This document shows positions 18,332 through 27,996 of a stretch of DNA of 64,000 nt, in pieces. Under the pieces are notes generated by a model. The model was not told the origin of the DNA. It did no database searches and worked only from the letters and a program-made list of their open reading frames with translations. Source of the DNA: Cryobacterium sp. PAMC25264 (GTDB lineage Bacteria > Actinomycetota > Actinomycetes > Actinomycetales > Microbacteriaceae); contig NZ_CP080383.1 of NCBI RefSeq assembly GCF_019443325.1, forward strand, positions 248,001 to 312,000, in the 5' to 3' direction. A program made the position numbers and the translations under genes. How positions within the stretch are numbered: position 1 is the stretch's first letter; each line of letters opens with the position of its first letter.

Positions 18332-19617
18332 TCAGGCGTCCGCAGGATTGTCAATACTGCACTCGATGTCGACGTGGAGCTGCCCACTTCGCACCGAATC
18401 GATGTGAGGGCCCACTACTCGGATAGCTTGCCACGTCTCCGGGTCCACGCGTCGCCGAGGCACACCCTCGACGATCATTTTGATCGGAAACCGCAGCATC
18501 TCACCGATATCATGGCCACTGGTACGGCCCAAAGGCCCAAAAACGAGCGAAACCGTCGGTTCGGCCCCATCGGTGTCGCTGATCAGGAGCCAAATCGCCA
18601 GCAGCAGTGCGTCACGTTGCTCGGGCGAGAGCTGGCCGGCGAGCCCGGACGGGTCGTCCAGGTTCACGGCGGGGCCGAGGAACTCCGACTCGGTGAGGGC
18701 ATGGTGCAGCCAGGTCTCCCGACGGCCCTCGATGAGGTGCAGGCGCAACTGGGTCGCCAGCGTCGCCGCGGCCGCCGATTTCGCCGGGCTGAGCGGCAGC
18801 GCCGTCCGACCCGTCGCCACGTCGTCGAGCAGGGTCTCCGCGTCGAGGTCGATCCGCGCCAGCTCCTCCGACGCGAGCATACCGACGGCTGAGGACGGCT
18901 GGGTCACCGTGCTCTGCACCAGGACCAGGTCGAGCTCCCGCTGCACCATACGGCGGAAGCCCCGGACGATCGAGACGCCGACCATCGGCGGGAACACGCA
19001 CAGGCTGATGGTGAGGATGGCCGGTGCGAAGGTGAGAGGCGTGCTCGCGGCGGCCGTGAGCGAGCCCGCGGCGATCACGGCGCCGAGCACCAGCGTGGCA
19101 GCGACGACCTCCCGGCCGCGCCGCACGGTGACCAGCATGGCGAACAGTGCGCCCACCCCGGCGGCGGCAGTGGGGTAGGTGCCCACAGCGTCGCCCGGCC
19201 GTACCCGGCCAGGTCGAGCCCGACGACGACCTCGCCGGTGGCGAGCACCGTCAGGAACATCCAGGTGGGCATCCGGCTGGAGAGCCGGTTGACGAAAATC
19301 CCGGTGACCGCGATGGCGAGAACCAGGATGACCCAGGCGGCGAGGGTGGGCAGCGGGTTCGGGTAGCGGTCCCACTGCATGGCGAATCGCCACATCAGGA
19401 AGAGGGCGAAGAACCCGCCGCTCAGGGAGATGCCGACGCCGAGGTGGCGGCCGCCGAGACCGGCGCCGTTTGCCCTGGTGGTGTTGACCGTGCGCTGCGG
19501 CCGCCGGAACGCGCGGCGGCGTTCGTCACGCTGCTCGTCGAGCAGCTGGCGGTGCGCCCGGCTCGACGACGACCCGCCGTTCGCGCCCAGGGGCGCCGGC
19601 ACCGCACCCGAGGTCAC
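18332..19617 (-). pseudogene. Six-helix membrane protein between kinase and response regulator, frameshifted
   Basis: I do not recognise a named family. The N-terminal 60 residues are Arg-rich and cytosolic-looking; about six membrane segments follow (from ISLSGGFFALFLMW to SLCVFPPMVGVSI); then a soluble domain of roughly 220 residues without kinase motifs (no His box, N box or G box). The GTG start at 19617 overlaps the kinase stop (GTGA). The frame breaks near 19196-19200, where GGCCGGG should probably read GGCCCGGG; adding one base joins GYG to PGDAVGTYPTAAAG. Placement implies a partner of the sensor kinase. Confidence 0.72.
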
Positions 19618-20783
19618 TTGGGCACCTCGAGAACGACGGTCGTGCCGGAGCCGGGAGAGGAGAAGAGCCGCGCGGTTCCCCCCACGTCGCGAAGGCGCGC
19701 CACCACGGACTCGGCGAAGCCCAGTCGTTCGGTGCTGACCGCACTGAGGTCGAAGCCTCTGCCCGCATCCGTCACCATCGCCCGCACCGTGGTGTCGTCG
19801 TCGGAGATGGTGACGTCGGCGCGGGTGACACCGGAATGCCGGCGGACGTTCTCCAGGCACTCGCCGAGGGCGAGCAGGAACGAGTCGAGCACATCGCTAG
19901 GCAGGAGCACCTGGCCACTGCCGTGCCAGTCGACCTCGAGGCCCATCCGTCCGAAGCGCTGCTTGACCGACTCGAGGGTGCTGCCGAGCATGGACGTGTT
20001 GGCCGGCTCGAGAGTGTACACACCGGACCGGCTCGGGGTGGGCAGGCCGCCCAGGCGCAGCTGGCGCAGGAGCCTGGCGTCGTCGCCGGACTGCTGCCGC
20101 AGCGCCGCCGGGCTCACCCCGACTCCGGAGTGGGCGAGCAGGGTGAGGGTCGCCAGCACGGTGTCGTGCAACAACCGGGCACCCTGCCGGCGCTGGGCCT
20201 CGAGCTCGCTGGCGTGCCGTTCGGCCTGGTGGGCCCGCCCGATCGCCGCGATGCGCTGCAGCACCCGGGGCACGCTCTGCGCGATCCACCACCCGCCCAG
20301 CGACAGTGCCGCCCAACCGCACACGGTCAGGGCCAGGGGGAAAACCGAGCCGCCGGCCGAGATGGTCACGAGCGCCACCGCGGCCACGGTCAACCCGAAC
20401 GAGGCGAACAGGATGACCTGTCGGGCGGGCACGACCACCAGCACGGGGGCGACGCAGCTGATCGCACCGGCAGCGATGGAGGCGATCACGGCCTCCTCCA
20501 AAATATTGAGGCCGAGGCCAAGCGGGGAGGTCAGTCCCACGAGGAGAATCGCGGTGTTGCCCAGCAGAACGACGCCCACGGCCCAGCGCACGGCGCTGCT
20601 CCGGCCGAGCAGGTACTGGCAGCCGATGATGAGCAGCAACAGGGGCACGACAACCAGGGTCACGCGTGGTTCGAGCCCGCCGGGCACAGCGAGGTAGGCC
20701 AAAGTGGTCACCGACGCGGTCAAACCGATCATGCGGCTGACCCGCCGGAGGACCCGGTCTCGCTCTCTGGCAATGCGTGGCAT
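19614..20783 (-). CDS. Membrane sensor histidine kinase (HisKA_3-type)
   Basis: About 389 residues. Several N-terminal membrane segments (about 20-170), then the dimerisation/phosphoacceptor region with RLLHDTVLATLTLL (His about 207) and a C-terminal HATPase domain with N box ECLENVRRHSG and G box DAGRGFD. This is the NarX/DesK-like class that pairs with NarL-type regulators, matching the regulator two genes downstream. ATG 20783 has GAGGAG about 10 nt upstream; the frame is open 12 codons further. The signal sensed is unknown. Confidence 0.87.
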   Translation of the reverse strand: MPRIARERDRVLRRVSRMIGLTASVTTLAYLAVPGGLEPRVTLVVVPLLLLIIGCQYLLGRSSAVRWAVGVVLLGNTAILLVGLTSPLGLGLNILEEAVIASIAAGAISCVAPVLVVVPARQVILFASFGLTVAAVALVTISAGGSVFPLALTVCGWAALSLGGWWIAQSVPRVLQRIAAIGRAHQAERHASELEAQRRQGARLLHDTVLATLTLLAHSGVGVSPAALRQQSGDDARLLRQLRLGGLPTPSRSGVYTLEPANTSMLGSTLESVKQRFGRMGLEVDWHGSGQVLLPSDVLDSFLLALGECLENVRRHSGVTRADVTISDDDTTVRAMVTDAGRGFDLSAVSTERLGFAESVVARLRDVGGTARLFSSPGSGTTVVLEVPK

Positions 20784-20840
20784 GGATGCAGTGCTCCTCG
20801 TGAGTGCTCTACACAGCACCCTATCGGGCCGGGGTCTGTT

Positions 20841-21557
20841 TTACGCCGGTTGACTAGGACTTTCGTTTCCGGTCCGGGGGTCAGGGCGGTGCCCTGCTCC
20901 CGCCCGGGCGCGGCGCAGGAGGGCCCTGAGCACCACCCCGCTGACCACGGCCATGGTCAGGGCCATCAGCACGGCGGCGAGCAGCCCGATGGCGAGGACC
21001 AGCGCGGCGGACTGCCCGGGCTGCCAGAGCGGTGTCGCCACCGCGAAGAAAGCCACAAGACCCGCGCACCAGGCCGCCGCGCTTCCCGCGATCCACCAGC
21101 CGGAGCGGGGCAGCAGCCGGCGCAGTTCGAACCACTGGGCGAGCCCCAGACTGCACAGCAGGAACGTGGCGAGCAGGGCCGCGACGATCAGCTGGGCGGC
21201 AGCGGGCCACCGCTGCCAGACGTCGGCCCACTCGGCGGGCAGCAGTCCGACGAACCAGGCCGCGGCCGCGCCGATGGCCGTGGCACCGACCCACCGGGAC
21301 CGGATCAGATTCGGCAGCACGACCCGGAGGACCGTGGCCTGGGTCCAGCCGAGCACGGCGCCCTCGATCGCTCCGGCGAGGATGAGCGCTGCGCTGGCGA
21401 TGGGTGACCCGGCGAAGGCCAGCTGGGCGAGAGTCGGAGCCAGAAAGCCCGCGGTCTCGCCGAGGGTGACCCACAGCACCCAGTACCGCAGGAACCGGTC
21501 GAGGAGGTCGGGACGGGCGCGGCGCTGGGGCGCTGGGGCGTTTCTATCGACCGTCAT
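20841..21557 (-). CDS. Polytopic membrane protein of unknown function
   Basis: Protein of 238 residues with about six hydrophobic segments and a charged, Arg-rich tail. I do not recognise the family; several stretches (LAGAIEGAVLGWTQATVL, AAWFVGLLPAEW) repeat a small-residue helix pattern. The frame is open 50 codons upstream, but that part is a Pro/Arg-rich shadow of the DUF4389 gene; ATG 21557 is the likely start and overlaps that gene's stop by 14 bp, so the two are probably co-translated. Confidence 0.7.
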   Translation of the reverse strand: MTVDRNAPAPQRRARPDLLDRFLRYWVLWVTLGETAGFLAPTLAQLAFAGSPIASAALILAGAIEGAVLGWTQATVLRVVLPNLIRSRWVGATAIGAAAAWFVGLLPAEWADVWQRWPAAAQLIVAALLATFLLCSLGLAQWFELRRLLPRSGWWIAGSAAAWCAGLVAFFAVATPLWQPGQSAALVLAIGLLAAVLMALTMAVVSGVVLRALLRRARAGAGHRPDPRTGNESPSQPA

Positions 21558-23049
21558 CGGGAGCGTGGGTGGGACCGGGTGCGGGCGGTGCGGCTGCGGG
21601 CGCGGGCGCGGCAGGTGCGGCGGTCGCGGGGACCGGTCGGCCGGCCGGAGCGAGGGACCCGGGGTCGATGGGGCCCTGATCGAGCCGGAAGGGCGGGTAC
21701 TCGTCACGCATCAGGGCGGCGTACACGATCACCCGGTAGAGCCACCGGTTCAACCCCAGGATCAGGTCGAAGATGCCGCGGCGGTACCGGCCGCTGAAGA
21801 GCAGGACCACGGCGGCGATGAGCACCAGGACGGTGAGGAGGGAGGTGCCGGCACCACCGCCGGTTCCCCAGTTGTTCCAGCTCGCCGTCCACGCCCAGGT
21901 GCCACCGGTGATGATGGTCACGATGATCAGGTGCGGGATCGCCAGCAGCCAGGACTTCACGAGGACCAGGCCGTGCGAGAGACGCTCCGGGTAGTCCACT
22001 TCGAGGTCGGCCGGGTAGTCGGTCGCGGCGAGCGTGAACGGCGGGTACCGGTCGGTGCCGAGGGCAGAGTACGCATAGAAAGCCACCCGCCAGTTCCAAC
22101 GCAGCACCCCGACGTTGTAGTTGAAGATCGCCCGGGGATACCGGCCGGTGAAGAGGATGGCGAAGCCCGCCACGATCGTGCTGATCCAGAAGCCGAACCA
22201 CAGGAAGAACAGCACGATGTAGTGCGGGATGACGAGAACCCATTTGACCAGCCAGAGCGCCCGCGAGAGCCCGGGTTGGAGCCAGCCGTTCAGCCGCGCC
22301 GGATAGTCGGCGCCGGGCCGGTCGGGATCCAGCGGAGGCTGGGTTCCCCGGGCATCGGGCCGGCTCGACGGGGCCGGTCCGTTGCGGCCGAGGCCGATCA
22401 CGCCGAGCATCACGAGGGCCAGGCCGATGACCAGAGTGATGAGACCGGTGAGCAGCAACGCCGCCGCCGCCGGGCCGAGCAGACCCGACCGCACCCCCGC
22501 CCGCAGGTCCACGGCAACGGGGCGGCTGGCATCCGCGTTCATCACCACGACCGCCCAGGCTCCCGGCTGCACCGACCAGGTGATCTCCTGGGTGCCCGGG
22601 CCGGCGGCGGACGCCGCCCACCAGGACTGCTCCTCGGGAGGTTCGGGTCGCTCCGACCCGGCGATCTGGCGGTAGTCCACCCGGAACGGGGTGGACTGGA
22701 TACCGCTCACCTCGGTGTGCGCGACGCTGGCCAGGTAGCTGTCCACCTCGGTGCGCGGCGCGACCCCGATGAAGACGTCAGCCCCGTTTCTGCTGGTGGC
22801 CTCCAGCCGGATGCGGGCGATGTCGAGGTTCAGCGGCGGTGGTGTGCGCGTGGTGGTGACCGGGCCGAGAGTGGGGGTGGTGAGCGCATACGAGTTCGCG
22901 ACGAACGATGCGGAGCGGGTGGAGAAGTAGCCGTTCTCGCCCTGCGCCCCGCTGGCGATGGCCGCCACGGTGCCGGCGGCGGTGAGCCCGAAACCCAGCA
23001 GTGTGACGATCGTGCCGATCAGGAGCATGACGAGGGGGCCGGGCTTCAT
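21544..23049 (-). CDS. DUF4389 domain membrane protein
   Basis: About 501 residues. An N-terminal membrane anchor is followed by an extracytoplasmic region of roughly 150 residues, a second anchor, and two DUF4389 units, each with hydrophobic helices and the repeated pattern ALWLVKWVLVIPHYIVL / GLVLVKSWLLAIPHLIIV and YPRAIFNYNVGVLRWNWR / YRRGIFDLILGLNRWLYR. The C-terminal 50 residues are Pro/Ala-rich. The function of DUF4389 is not known. ATG 23049 is chosen because GAAAGGA lies about 8 nt upstream; the 24-codon extension to 23121 has no support. Confidence 0.82.
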   Translation of the reverse strand: MKPGPLVMLLIGTIVTLLGFGLTAAGTVAAIASGAQGENGYFSTRSASFVANSYALTTPTLGPVTTTRTPPPLNLDIARIRLEATSRNGADVFIGVAPRTEVDSYLASVAHTEVSGIQSTPFRVDYRQIAGSERPEPPEEQSWWAASAAGPGTQEITWSVQPGAWAVVVMNADASRPVAVDLRAGVRSGLLGPAAAALLLTGLITLVIGLALVMLGVIGLGRNGPAPSSRPDARGTQPPLDPDRPGADYPARLNGWLQPGLSRALWLVKWVLVIPHYIVLFFLWFGFWISTIVAGFAILFTGRYPRAIFNYNVGVLRWNWRVAFYAYSALGTDRYPPFTLAATDYPADLEVDYPERLSHGLVLVKSWLLAIPHLIIVTIITGGTWAWTASWNNWGTGGGAGTSLLTVLVLIAAVVLLFSGRYRRGIFDLILGLNRWLYRVIVYAALMRDEYPPFRLDQGPIDPGSLAPAGRPVPATAAPAAPAPAAAPPAPGPTHAPDDGR

Positions 23050-23117
23050 GGCAGCGGATCCTTTCGCACAGGCGAACCTACCGAATTCAGCCAGAGTTCT
23101 CCCGAACCGTGAGCCTG

Positions 23118-24362
23118 TCAACCCTCCTGGTCAGGGCCCGGCGCGGCCAGGAGCCGGCGCAGTTGGGCGCCGATGGCCTCGTCCTCGATGAGGAAGCCGT
23201 CGTGGCCGTAGCCGGACTCGATCACCACCGTCCCCGCGCCGGCCGGGCCCGGACCCAGGCCGAGGCCGGCGCCGAGGCCGGCGGCGATCACGCGTTGCCC
23301 GTCGACGGGGAACAGCCTGTCGCTGTCGATGCCGACGATCAGGGTGCGGGCCGTGATGCGGGCCAGGGCGGCGTCGATACCGCCGCGGCCGCGGCCCACA
23401 TCGTGGGAGTTCATCGCCTCGACGAGAGTGACGTAGCTGTTCGCGTCGAAGCGCCGGGTGAACTTGTTGCCGTGGAAGTCGAGGTAGGACTCGACGGCGA
23501 ACCGGCCGTGCGAACCCAGCGGGGTGATGTCGCTCTGCCAGCTGCGCTCGAAGCGCGAATTGAGTTCGGACGGGCTGCGGTAGTTGAGCAGGGCCATCCG
23601 CCGGGCCAGCGCGAGGCCGCGGCTCGGGCCGTCGCCGGCGTCGGCGTCGTAGTACTCGCCGGAGCGGAACAACGGGTCGGTGCGGATCGCCTCGATCTGC
23701 ACCGAGTTGAGCGCGATCTGGTCGGCCGTGGTGACGGGCGGGGCCGCGAGGATGCCGAGGCGGTCCACCCGGTCGGGCTGGTCGATGCCCCATTCCAGCA
23801 CGTGCATGCCGCCCATCGAGCCGCCCACGATGGCGGCCCACCTGTCGATGCCGAGCCGGTCGCTGAAGGCCACCTGCGCCGCCACCTGGTCGCGGATGGT
23901 GAGGTACGGGAACCGCGGCCCCCACTCGGACCCGTCGGGTGCGAGTGAGGCGGGCCCGGTGCTGCCCTGGCAGCCGCCGAGCATGTTCGGTGCCACGACG
24001 AACCAGCGGTCCGTGTCGAGGGCGAGGCCGGGACCCACGATTCCGCTCCACCAGCCGGCGGTGGGATGCCCGGAGCCGGAGGCGCCGACCAGGTGGCTGT
24101 CGCCGGTGAGGGCGTGCAGCACAAGCACGGCATTGTCCCGAGCGGGGGAGAGCTCGCCCCAGCTCTCGTAGGCGATCCGGGCCGCCGGCAGGCGCTGGCC
24201 TGCCTCGAGATCCAGGCCGCCGATGTCGACGAAGCGTCGGTGGCCCACCGGGTCGCCGTCGCGCCAGGCGCCGGTGACCGGTGGTTTACCCGCAACGGAT
24301 CGTACCTGTGCCTCGGTGACGAGGCTGGACGGGACGGTGTCCTCGGAGTATTGCCATTCCAT
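23118..24362 (-). CDS. metX: Homoserine O-acetyltransferase
   Basis: Alpha/beta-hydrolase of 414 residues that acetylates homoserine with acetyl-CoA, the first committed step of methionine synthesis by direct sulfhydrylation. The nucleophile elbow is GGSMGGMHVLEW (Ser about 165), with the family signatures NAVLVLHALTGDSH and PNMLGGCQGSTGP; the C-terminal Asp/His pair falls in GIDSDRLFP and ESGYGHDGF. metY lies 97 bp upstream on the same strand and makes the next enzyme, so they likely form one operon. Confidence 0.93.
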   Translation of the reverse strand: MEWQYSEDTVPSSLVTEAQVRSVAGKPPVTGAWRDGDPVGHRRFVDIGGLDLEAGQRLPAARIAYESWGELSPARDNAVLVLHALTGDSHLVGASGSGHPTAGWWSGIVGPGLALDTDRWFVVAPNMLGGCQGSTGPASLAPDGSEWGPRFPYLTIRDQVAAQVAFSDRLGIDRWAAIVGGSMGGMHVLEWGIDQPDRVDRLGILAAPPVTTADQIALNSVQIEAIRTDPLFRSGEYYDADAGDGPSRGLALARRMALLNYRSPSELNSRFERSWQSDITPLGSHGRFAVESYLDFHGNKFTRRFDANSYVTLVEAMNSHDVGRGRGGIDAALARITARTLIVGIDSDRLFPVDGQRVIAAGLGAGLGLGPGPAGAGTVVIESGYGHDGFLIEDEAIGAQLRRLLAAPGPDQEG

Positions 24363-24418
24363 ACGGCTCCATTGTGGCCAACTTCCGGCCTTGACCGCCG
24401 ATTGTTACGTCATGTCCC

Positions 24419-24457
24419 GCCCGGCGCGTCTGCCCGGCGCGTCCGCCCAGCGCGTCC
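24419..24457. repeat. Three tandem 13-bp units between metY and metX
   Basis: Units GCCCGGCGCGTCT, GCCCGGCGCGTCC and GCCCAGCGCGTCC run head to tail and end 2 bp from the metY stop. No coding potential is apparent. Confidence 0.75.
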
Positions 24458-24459
24458 GA

Positions 24460-25788
24460 CTATGCGTTCGCGCGGGAGGCCTGCACCACGGCGCGCGCGG
24501 CAGCGAGCCCAGCTTCGAGGTCGGCCTGCAGGTCGGCGACGTTCTCGATACCCACCGACAGCCGCACCAGGCCGGGCGTGACTCCCGCGGTGAGCTGCTG
24601 CTCGGGGGTGAGCTGGGCGTGGGTCGTGGACGCCGGGTGGATGACGAGCGAACGCACGTCGCCGATATTCGCCAGGTGGCTGAACAGGGTGAGGTTGTCC
24701 ACCAGCGCACGGCCCGCATCCACGCCGCCCTTGAGCTCGAACGACAGCACGGCGCCCACACCCAGCGGGGCGTAGGTGTTGGCCGTGGCGTACCAGGGGC
24801 TCGACGGCAGGCCGGCGTAGTTGACCGACGCGATGTCCGGGTGGTTCTCCAGGAACTCGGCGATCGTCTGCGTGTTGGAGACGTGCCTCTCGATGCGGAG
24901 GCTCAGCGTCTCGATGCCCTGGATGAGCTGCCAGGCGCTGGCCGGGGCGATGGCGCTGCCGAGGTCGCGCAGCAGCTGCACGCGGGCCTTGATGATGTAG
25001 GCCAGGCCGTCGCCGACCGCCGCGGTGTAGCTGGCGCCGTGGTACGACGGGTCCGGCTCGGTCAGGCCCGGGAACTTCTCGACGTTGGCCGTCCACTCGA
25101 ATAGGCCGCCGTCCACGATGACGCCGCCGATCACGGTGCCGTGGCCGCCGAGGAACTTGGTTGCTGAGTGCACGATGATGTCGGCGCCGTGCTCGAACGG
25201 GCGGATCAGGTACGGCGTGGCGATGGTGTTGTCCACGATCAGCGGCACCCCGTTGGTGTGCGCGACCTCGGCGACGAGGGCGATGTCGAGCACGTTGATC
25301 TTGGGGTTGCCGATGGTCTCGGCGAAGAACAGCTTGGTGTTGGGCCGAACGGCACGCGCCCACTCGGCCGCGTCGTCCTGGTCTTCCACGAAGGTGGTCT
25401 CGATGCCGAGCTTGGCGAGCGTGTACTTGAAGAGGTTGTAGGTGCCGCCGTAGATCGAGCTCGACGAGACGATGTGGTCGCCGGCCTGGGCGATATTGAG
25501 TACCGCGAAGGTCGAGGCCGACTGGCCGGATGCCAGCAGCAGCGCACCGGTGCCGCCCTCGAGGGCGGCGACGCGCTCTTCGACCACGGCCTGGGTCGGG
25601 TTCTGGATGCGGGTGTAGATGTTGCCGAATTCGGCCAGCGCGAACAGGTTCTGGGCGTGCTCTGCGCTGTTGAAGACGTAGGAGGTGGTCTGGTAGATCG
25701 GCGTGGCCCTGGCGTTGGTCACCGGGTCAGGGCGGGCCCCGGAGTGGACCTGCTTGGTTTCGAACTTCCAGTCTGCGGAATCGCTCAT
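24460..25788 (-). CDS. metY: O-acetylhomoserine sulfhydrylase (PLP-dependent)
   Basis: Cytosolic PLP enzyme of 442 residues that makes homocysteine from O-acetylhomoserine and sulfide. Visible: NPTQAVVEERVAALEGG, the PLP-stacking and Asp region in PLIVDNTIATPYL, and the Schiff-base Lys in HSATKFLGGHGT (about 205). The length and internal insertions fit OAH sulfhydrylase rather than cystathionine gamma-synthase, and adjacency to metX agrees. ATG 25788 has GGGAG 8-9 nt upstream; the 11-codon extension to 25821 lacks support. Lys-site and length make the call firm. Confidence 0.93.
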   Translation of the reverse strand: MSDSADWKFETKQVHSGARPDPVTNARATPIYQTTSYVFNSAEHAQNLFALAEFGNIYTRIQNPTQAVVEERVAALEGGTGALLLASGQSASTFAVLNIAQAGDHIVSSSSIYGGTYNLFKYTLAKLGIETTFVEDQDDAAEWARAVRPNTKLFFAETIGNPKINVLDIALVAEVAHTNGVPLIVDNTIATPYLIRPFEHGADIIVHSATKFLGGHGTVIGGVIVDGGLFEWTANVEKFPGLTEPDPSYHGASYTAAVGDGLAYIIKARVQLLRDLGSAIAPASAWQLIQGIETLSLRIERHVSNTQTIAEFLENHPDIASVNYAGLPSSPWYATANTYAPLGVGAVLSFELKGGVDAGRALVDNLTLFSHLANIGDVRSLVIHPASTTHAQLTPEQQLTAGVTPGLVRLSVGIENVADLQADLEAGLAAARAVVQASRANA

Positions 25789-25926
25789 GGTCGGTCTCCC
25801 TGTTCGTGCGTGGGCCGGCATGCCGGCAGCGGTGTGCGGAGCGCTTTCGCTCCGTCTGCAGCAACCCTAGGCAGCCCGGCCGCGTGCGACAACGCGTCCG
25901 GACACACAACGTCATCTGCCGGTGGG

Positions 25927-27047
25927 TTATTTTCCCGGCCCGTGCGGCAACACGATGGTGCCCGTGTGGGTGGACGGCTCCTGCCGGAACAGCCAGCGCA
26001 GCCGGGGCTCGACGAGGGGCCGGAAGATCCGTTTGACCACGGGCACCGACAGCAGCACTGAGATGCCGATCGCCAGCAGGATCACGCCGGGCAGCACCCA
26101 GGCCGGCTGCGGCCCGTCGAGCACCCCGGTTTCCCGCAGGGGGTAGAGCAAGAAGGTGTGCAGCAGGTAGATGTACATGGTGGCCGCGCCCAGCGGGGTG
26201 AACCAGGTGGCCCGGCGGGGCATCAGCATGAGGAACGCCAGGATGAACCCGAACGAGGCGAGCATCAGGCCCAGCCGGATGACGCCGGCCCAGAACTGGT
26301 CGTAGCCGAACTGCCAGTAGGCCTCGTCGTAGAGCGTGAAACTGCGCAGGCGCAGGTCCCGCACGCCCACGATGTTGACGGTCACAAGCAACGCCAACAC
26401 GCCGAACAGCGCGATCGCGCCGCTCCGCCAGCGCCAGACCGCGGCCGGCGACAGGTGCATCCACTGGGCGGTGAGGGGCCACTGGCGCAGCTTCCAGCCG
26501 AACACGAAGAACGGCAGCAGGCCCAGCGTGCGCGACAGCGAGAAGGTGCTGTCGATGTCGCCGACGTACCCGGCGCCCACCGAGATGGCGATGGCGATCA
26601 GCAGCGGGTACCGCAGCAACACCAGATAGGGCAGCAGCACCCGCCAGATGGCCAGCGCGATGAGGAACCAGAGCGTCCAGGACGGGCTGGAGTAGTCGAC
26701 CTTGAGAGTGCCGCTGAGCCCCCAACTGATCAGGGTCCAGATGCTCTGGAAGATCAGGTACGGGAAGACGATGTCGGTGATGAGCCGGTGCATCTGCCGG
26801 GGCCCGGCGGACCAGACTTGGCAAAATACCCGCTCACGGCGACGAACACCGGAACGTGGAAGGCGTAGATGAACAGGTAGACGCCGTAGGCGGTGTCGGA
26901 CTCGCCGATGAGTTTGAGGATGGCGTGCCCGATGACCATCAGGGTGATGGCGATCCAGCGGGCGTTGTCCCAGAGCGGAACCCGGCGCTTGGGCTTGTGC
27001 GGGCCGGCGTCGTGCGGGGTCTTGGTCGGCGAACTCATCGGGTCCAT
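25927..27047 (-). pseudogene. Acyltransferase family 3 membrane protein, frameshifted
   Basis: Polytopic membrane O-acyltransferase (acyltransferase_3/OafA-like), which acylates sugars or other envelope molecules. The N-terminus has the family signature WDNARWIAITLMVIGHAI and FHVPVFVAVSGYFAKS; about ten hydrophobic segments follow. The frame breaks at about 26805-26812: GGGCCCCGG lacks one C, and adding it joins SGPPGP to RQMHRLITDIVFPYLIFQ. The start is ATG 27047 or 27038. The gene is divergent from the SDR gene, and a TATTCT box overlaps that gene's promoter. Acceptor unknown. Confidence 0.8.
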
Positions 27048-27055
27048 TCTCCGGG

Positions 27056-27061
27056 CAGAAT
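27056..27061 (+). promoter_or_regulatory. Putative -10 box CAGAAT of the SDR gene
   Basis: Ends 6 nt before the ATG at 27068. On the opposite strand the same bases read TATTCT, facing the acyltransferase start. Confidence 0.45.
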
Positions 27062-27067
27062 AGGGCA

Positions 27068-27868
27068 ATGGGCAAAAGAAGAGTCGTGGTTACCGGTGCG
27101 AGTAGCGGAATCGGGGCGGCCACCGTGCGCCTGTTCCGGGAGCACGGTTGGGATGTGGTGGGCGTGGCCCGCCGCGCCGACCGGCTGGCGGAGCTCGCCG
27201 CGGAGACCGGGGCTGCGGTCTTCACCGCCGACCTCACCGTGCAGGCTGACGTGGATGCGCTGCGGGACTTCCTCGCCGCATCCGGGCCGGTGAACGCCCT
27301 GATCAACAACGCCGGCGGCGCCAAGGGCCTCGACTCCGTGGAGAACGGCTCGCTCGAGGACTGGGCCTGGATGTACGAGATCAACGTGCTCGCGGTGAAG
27401 CGGGTCACCAGCGCGCTGTTGCCGCTGCTGCGCGCCTCGGTCGCCGCGCCGGAAGCGGGCGCCGCAACCGACGTGTCCGCGGACATCGTCAACATCACCT
27501 CCACCGCCGGGCACACCGCCTACATTGGCGGCGGCGGGTACAACGCCGCCAAGTTCGCCGCGCACGCCATGACCGAGGTGCTGCGCCTGGAGCTGAACGG
27601 CGAGCCGATCCGGGTGATCGAGGTGGCACCCGGCATGGTGCAGACCGAGGAATTCGGCCTGGTGCGCTTCAACGGCGACGCCGAGAAGGCCCGGGCGGCG
27701 TACTCGAACGTGGTCAACCCGCTCGTGGCCGACGACGTGGCCGCCACTGTCGTGGCCGCCGTGGAGATGCCCGCGCACGTGAATCTGGACCTCGTGGTGG
27801 TCAAGCCCGTCGCCCAGGCCTCCACCACCCTGGTCGCCCGCGGCCCTCTGGCCCCGCGCCTGACCTGA
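27068..27868 (+). CDS. Short-chain dehydrogenase/reductase, YdfG-like
   Basis: NAD(P)-dependent oxidoreductase of 266 residues with a classical SDR layout: nucleotide motif TGASSGIG (about 9-16), NNAGG (about 80), catalytic Ser in NITSTAGH and the YxxxK pair in GGGGYNAAKFAAHAM. The Arg pair in GVARRADRL after the second strand suggests NADPH. Family members reduce hydroxy acids such as 3-hydroxypropionate or serine; the substrate here is not determined. Stands alone; a hairpin repeat follows. Confidence 0.88.
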   Translation: MGKRRVVVTGASSGIGAATVRLFREHGWDVVGVARRADRLAELAAETGAAVFTADLTVQADVDALRDFLAASGPVNALINNAGGAKGLDSVENGSLEDWAWMYEINVLAVKRVTSALLPLLRASVAAPEAGAATDVSADIVNITSTAGHTAYIGGGGYNAAKFAAHAMTEVLRLELNGEPIRVIEVAPGMVQTEEFGLVRFNGDAEKARAAYSNVVNPLVADDVAATVVAAVEMPAHVNLDLVVVKPVAQASTTLVARGPLAPRLT

Positions 27869-27899
27869 TCCCGCCCGCACCGCCCCGTCGGCCGCGGTA

Positions 27900-27964
27900 G
27901 CTGTTTCCCGAACGGACAATTGCGCCCGGCGTACCGGGCGCAATTGTCCGTTTCGGCCACAGTT
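27900..27964. repeat. Intergenic inverted repeat R2 (CGGACAATTG...CCCGG-cgta type)
   Basis: Arms CGAACGGACAATTGCGCCCG and its complement, near perfect, around a CGTA loop. Outer bases extend the pairing (CTGTTT / GCCACAG). Lies between the convergent SDR and symporter genes. Same type as 30040-30103 and 42071-42140. Confidence 0.85.
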
Positions 27965-27996
27965 GCAGCCGTCAGGTCGGAGTAGGGGGAGCGTGA

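Noticed and set aside
25789..25926. SAM-type riboswitch upstream of metY
   Set aside because: GCAGCAACCCT resembles a SAM-riboswitch core but lies on the + strand, which has no gene to control; on the metY strand I see no conserved riboswitch core.
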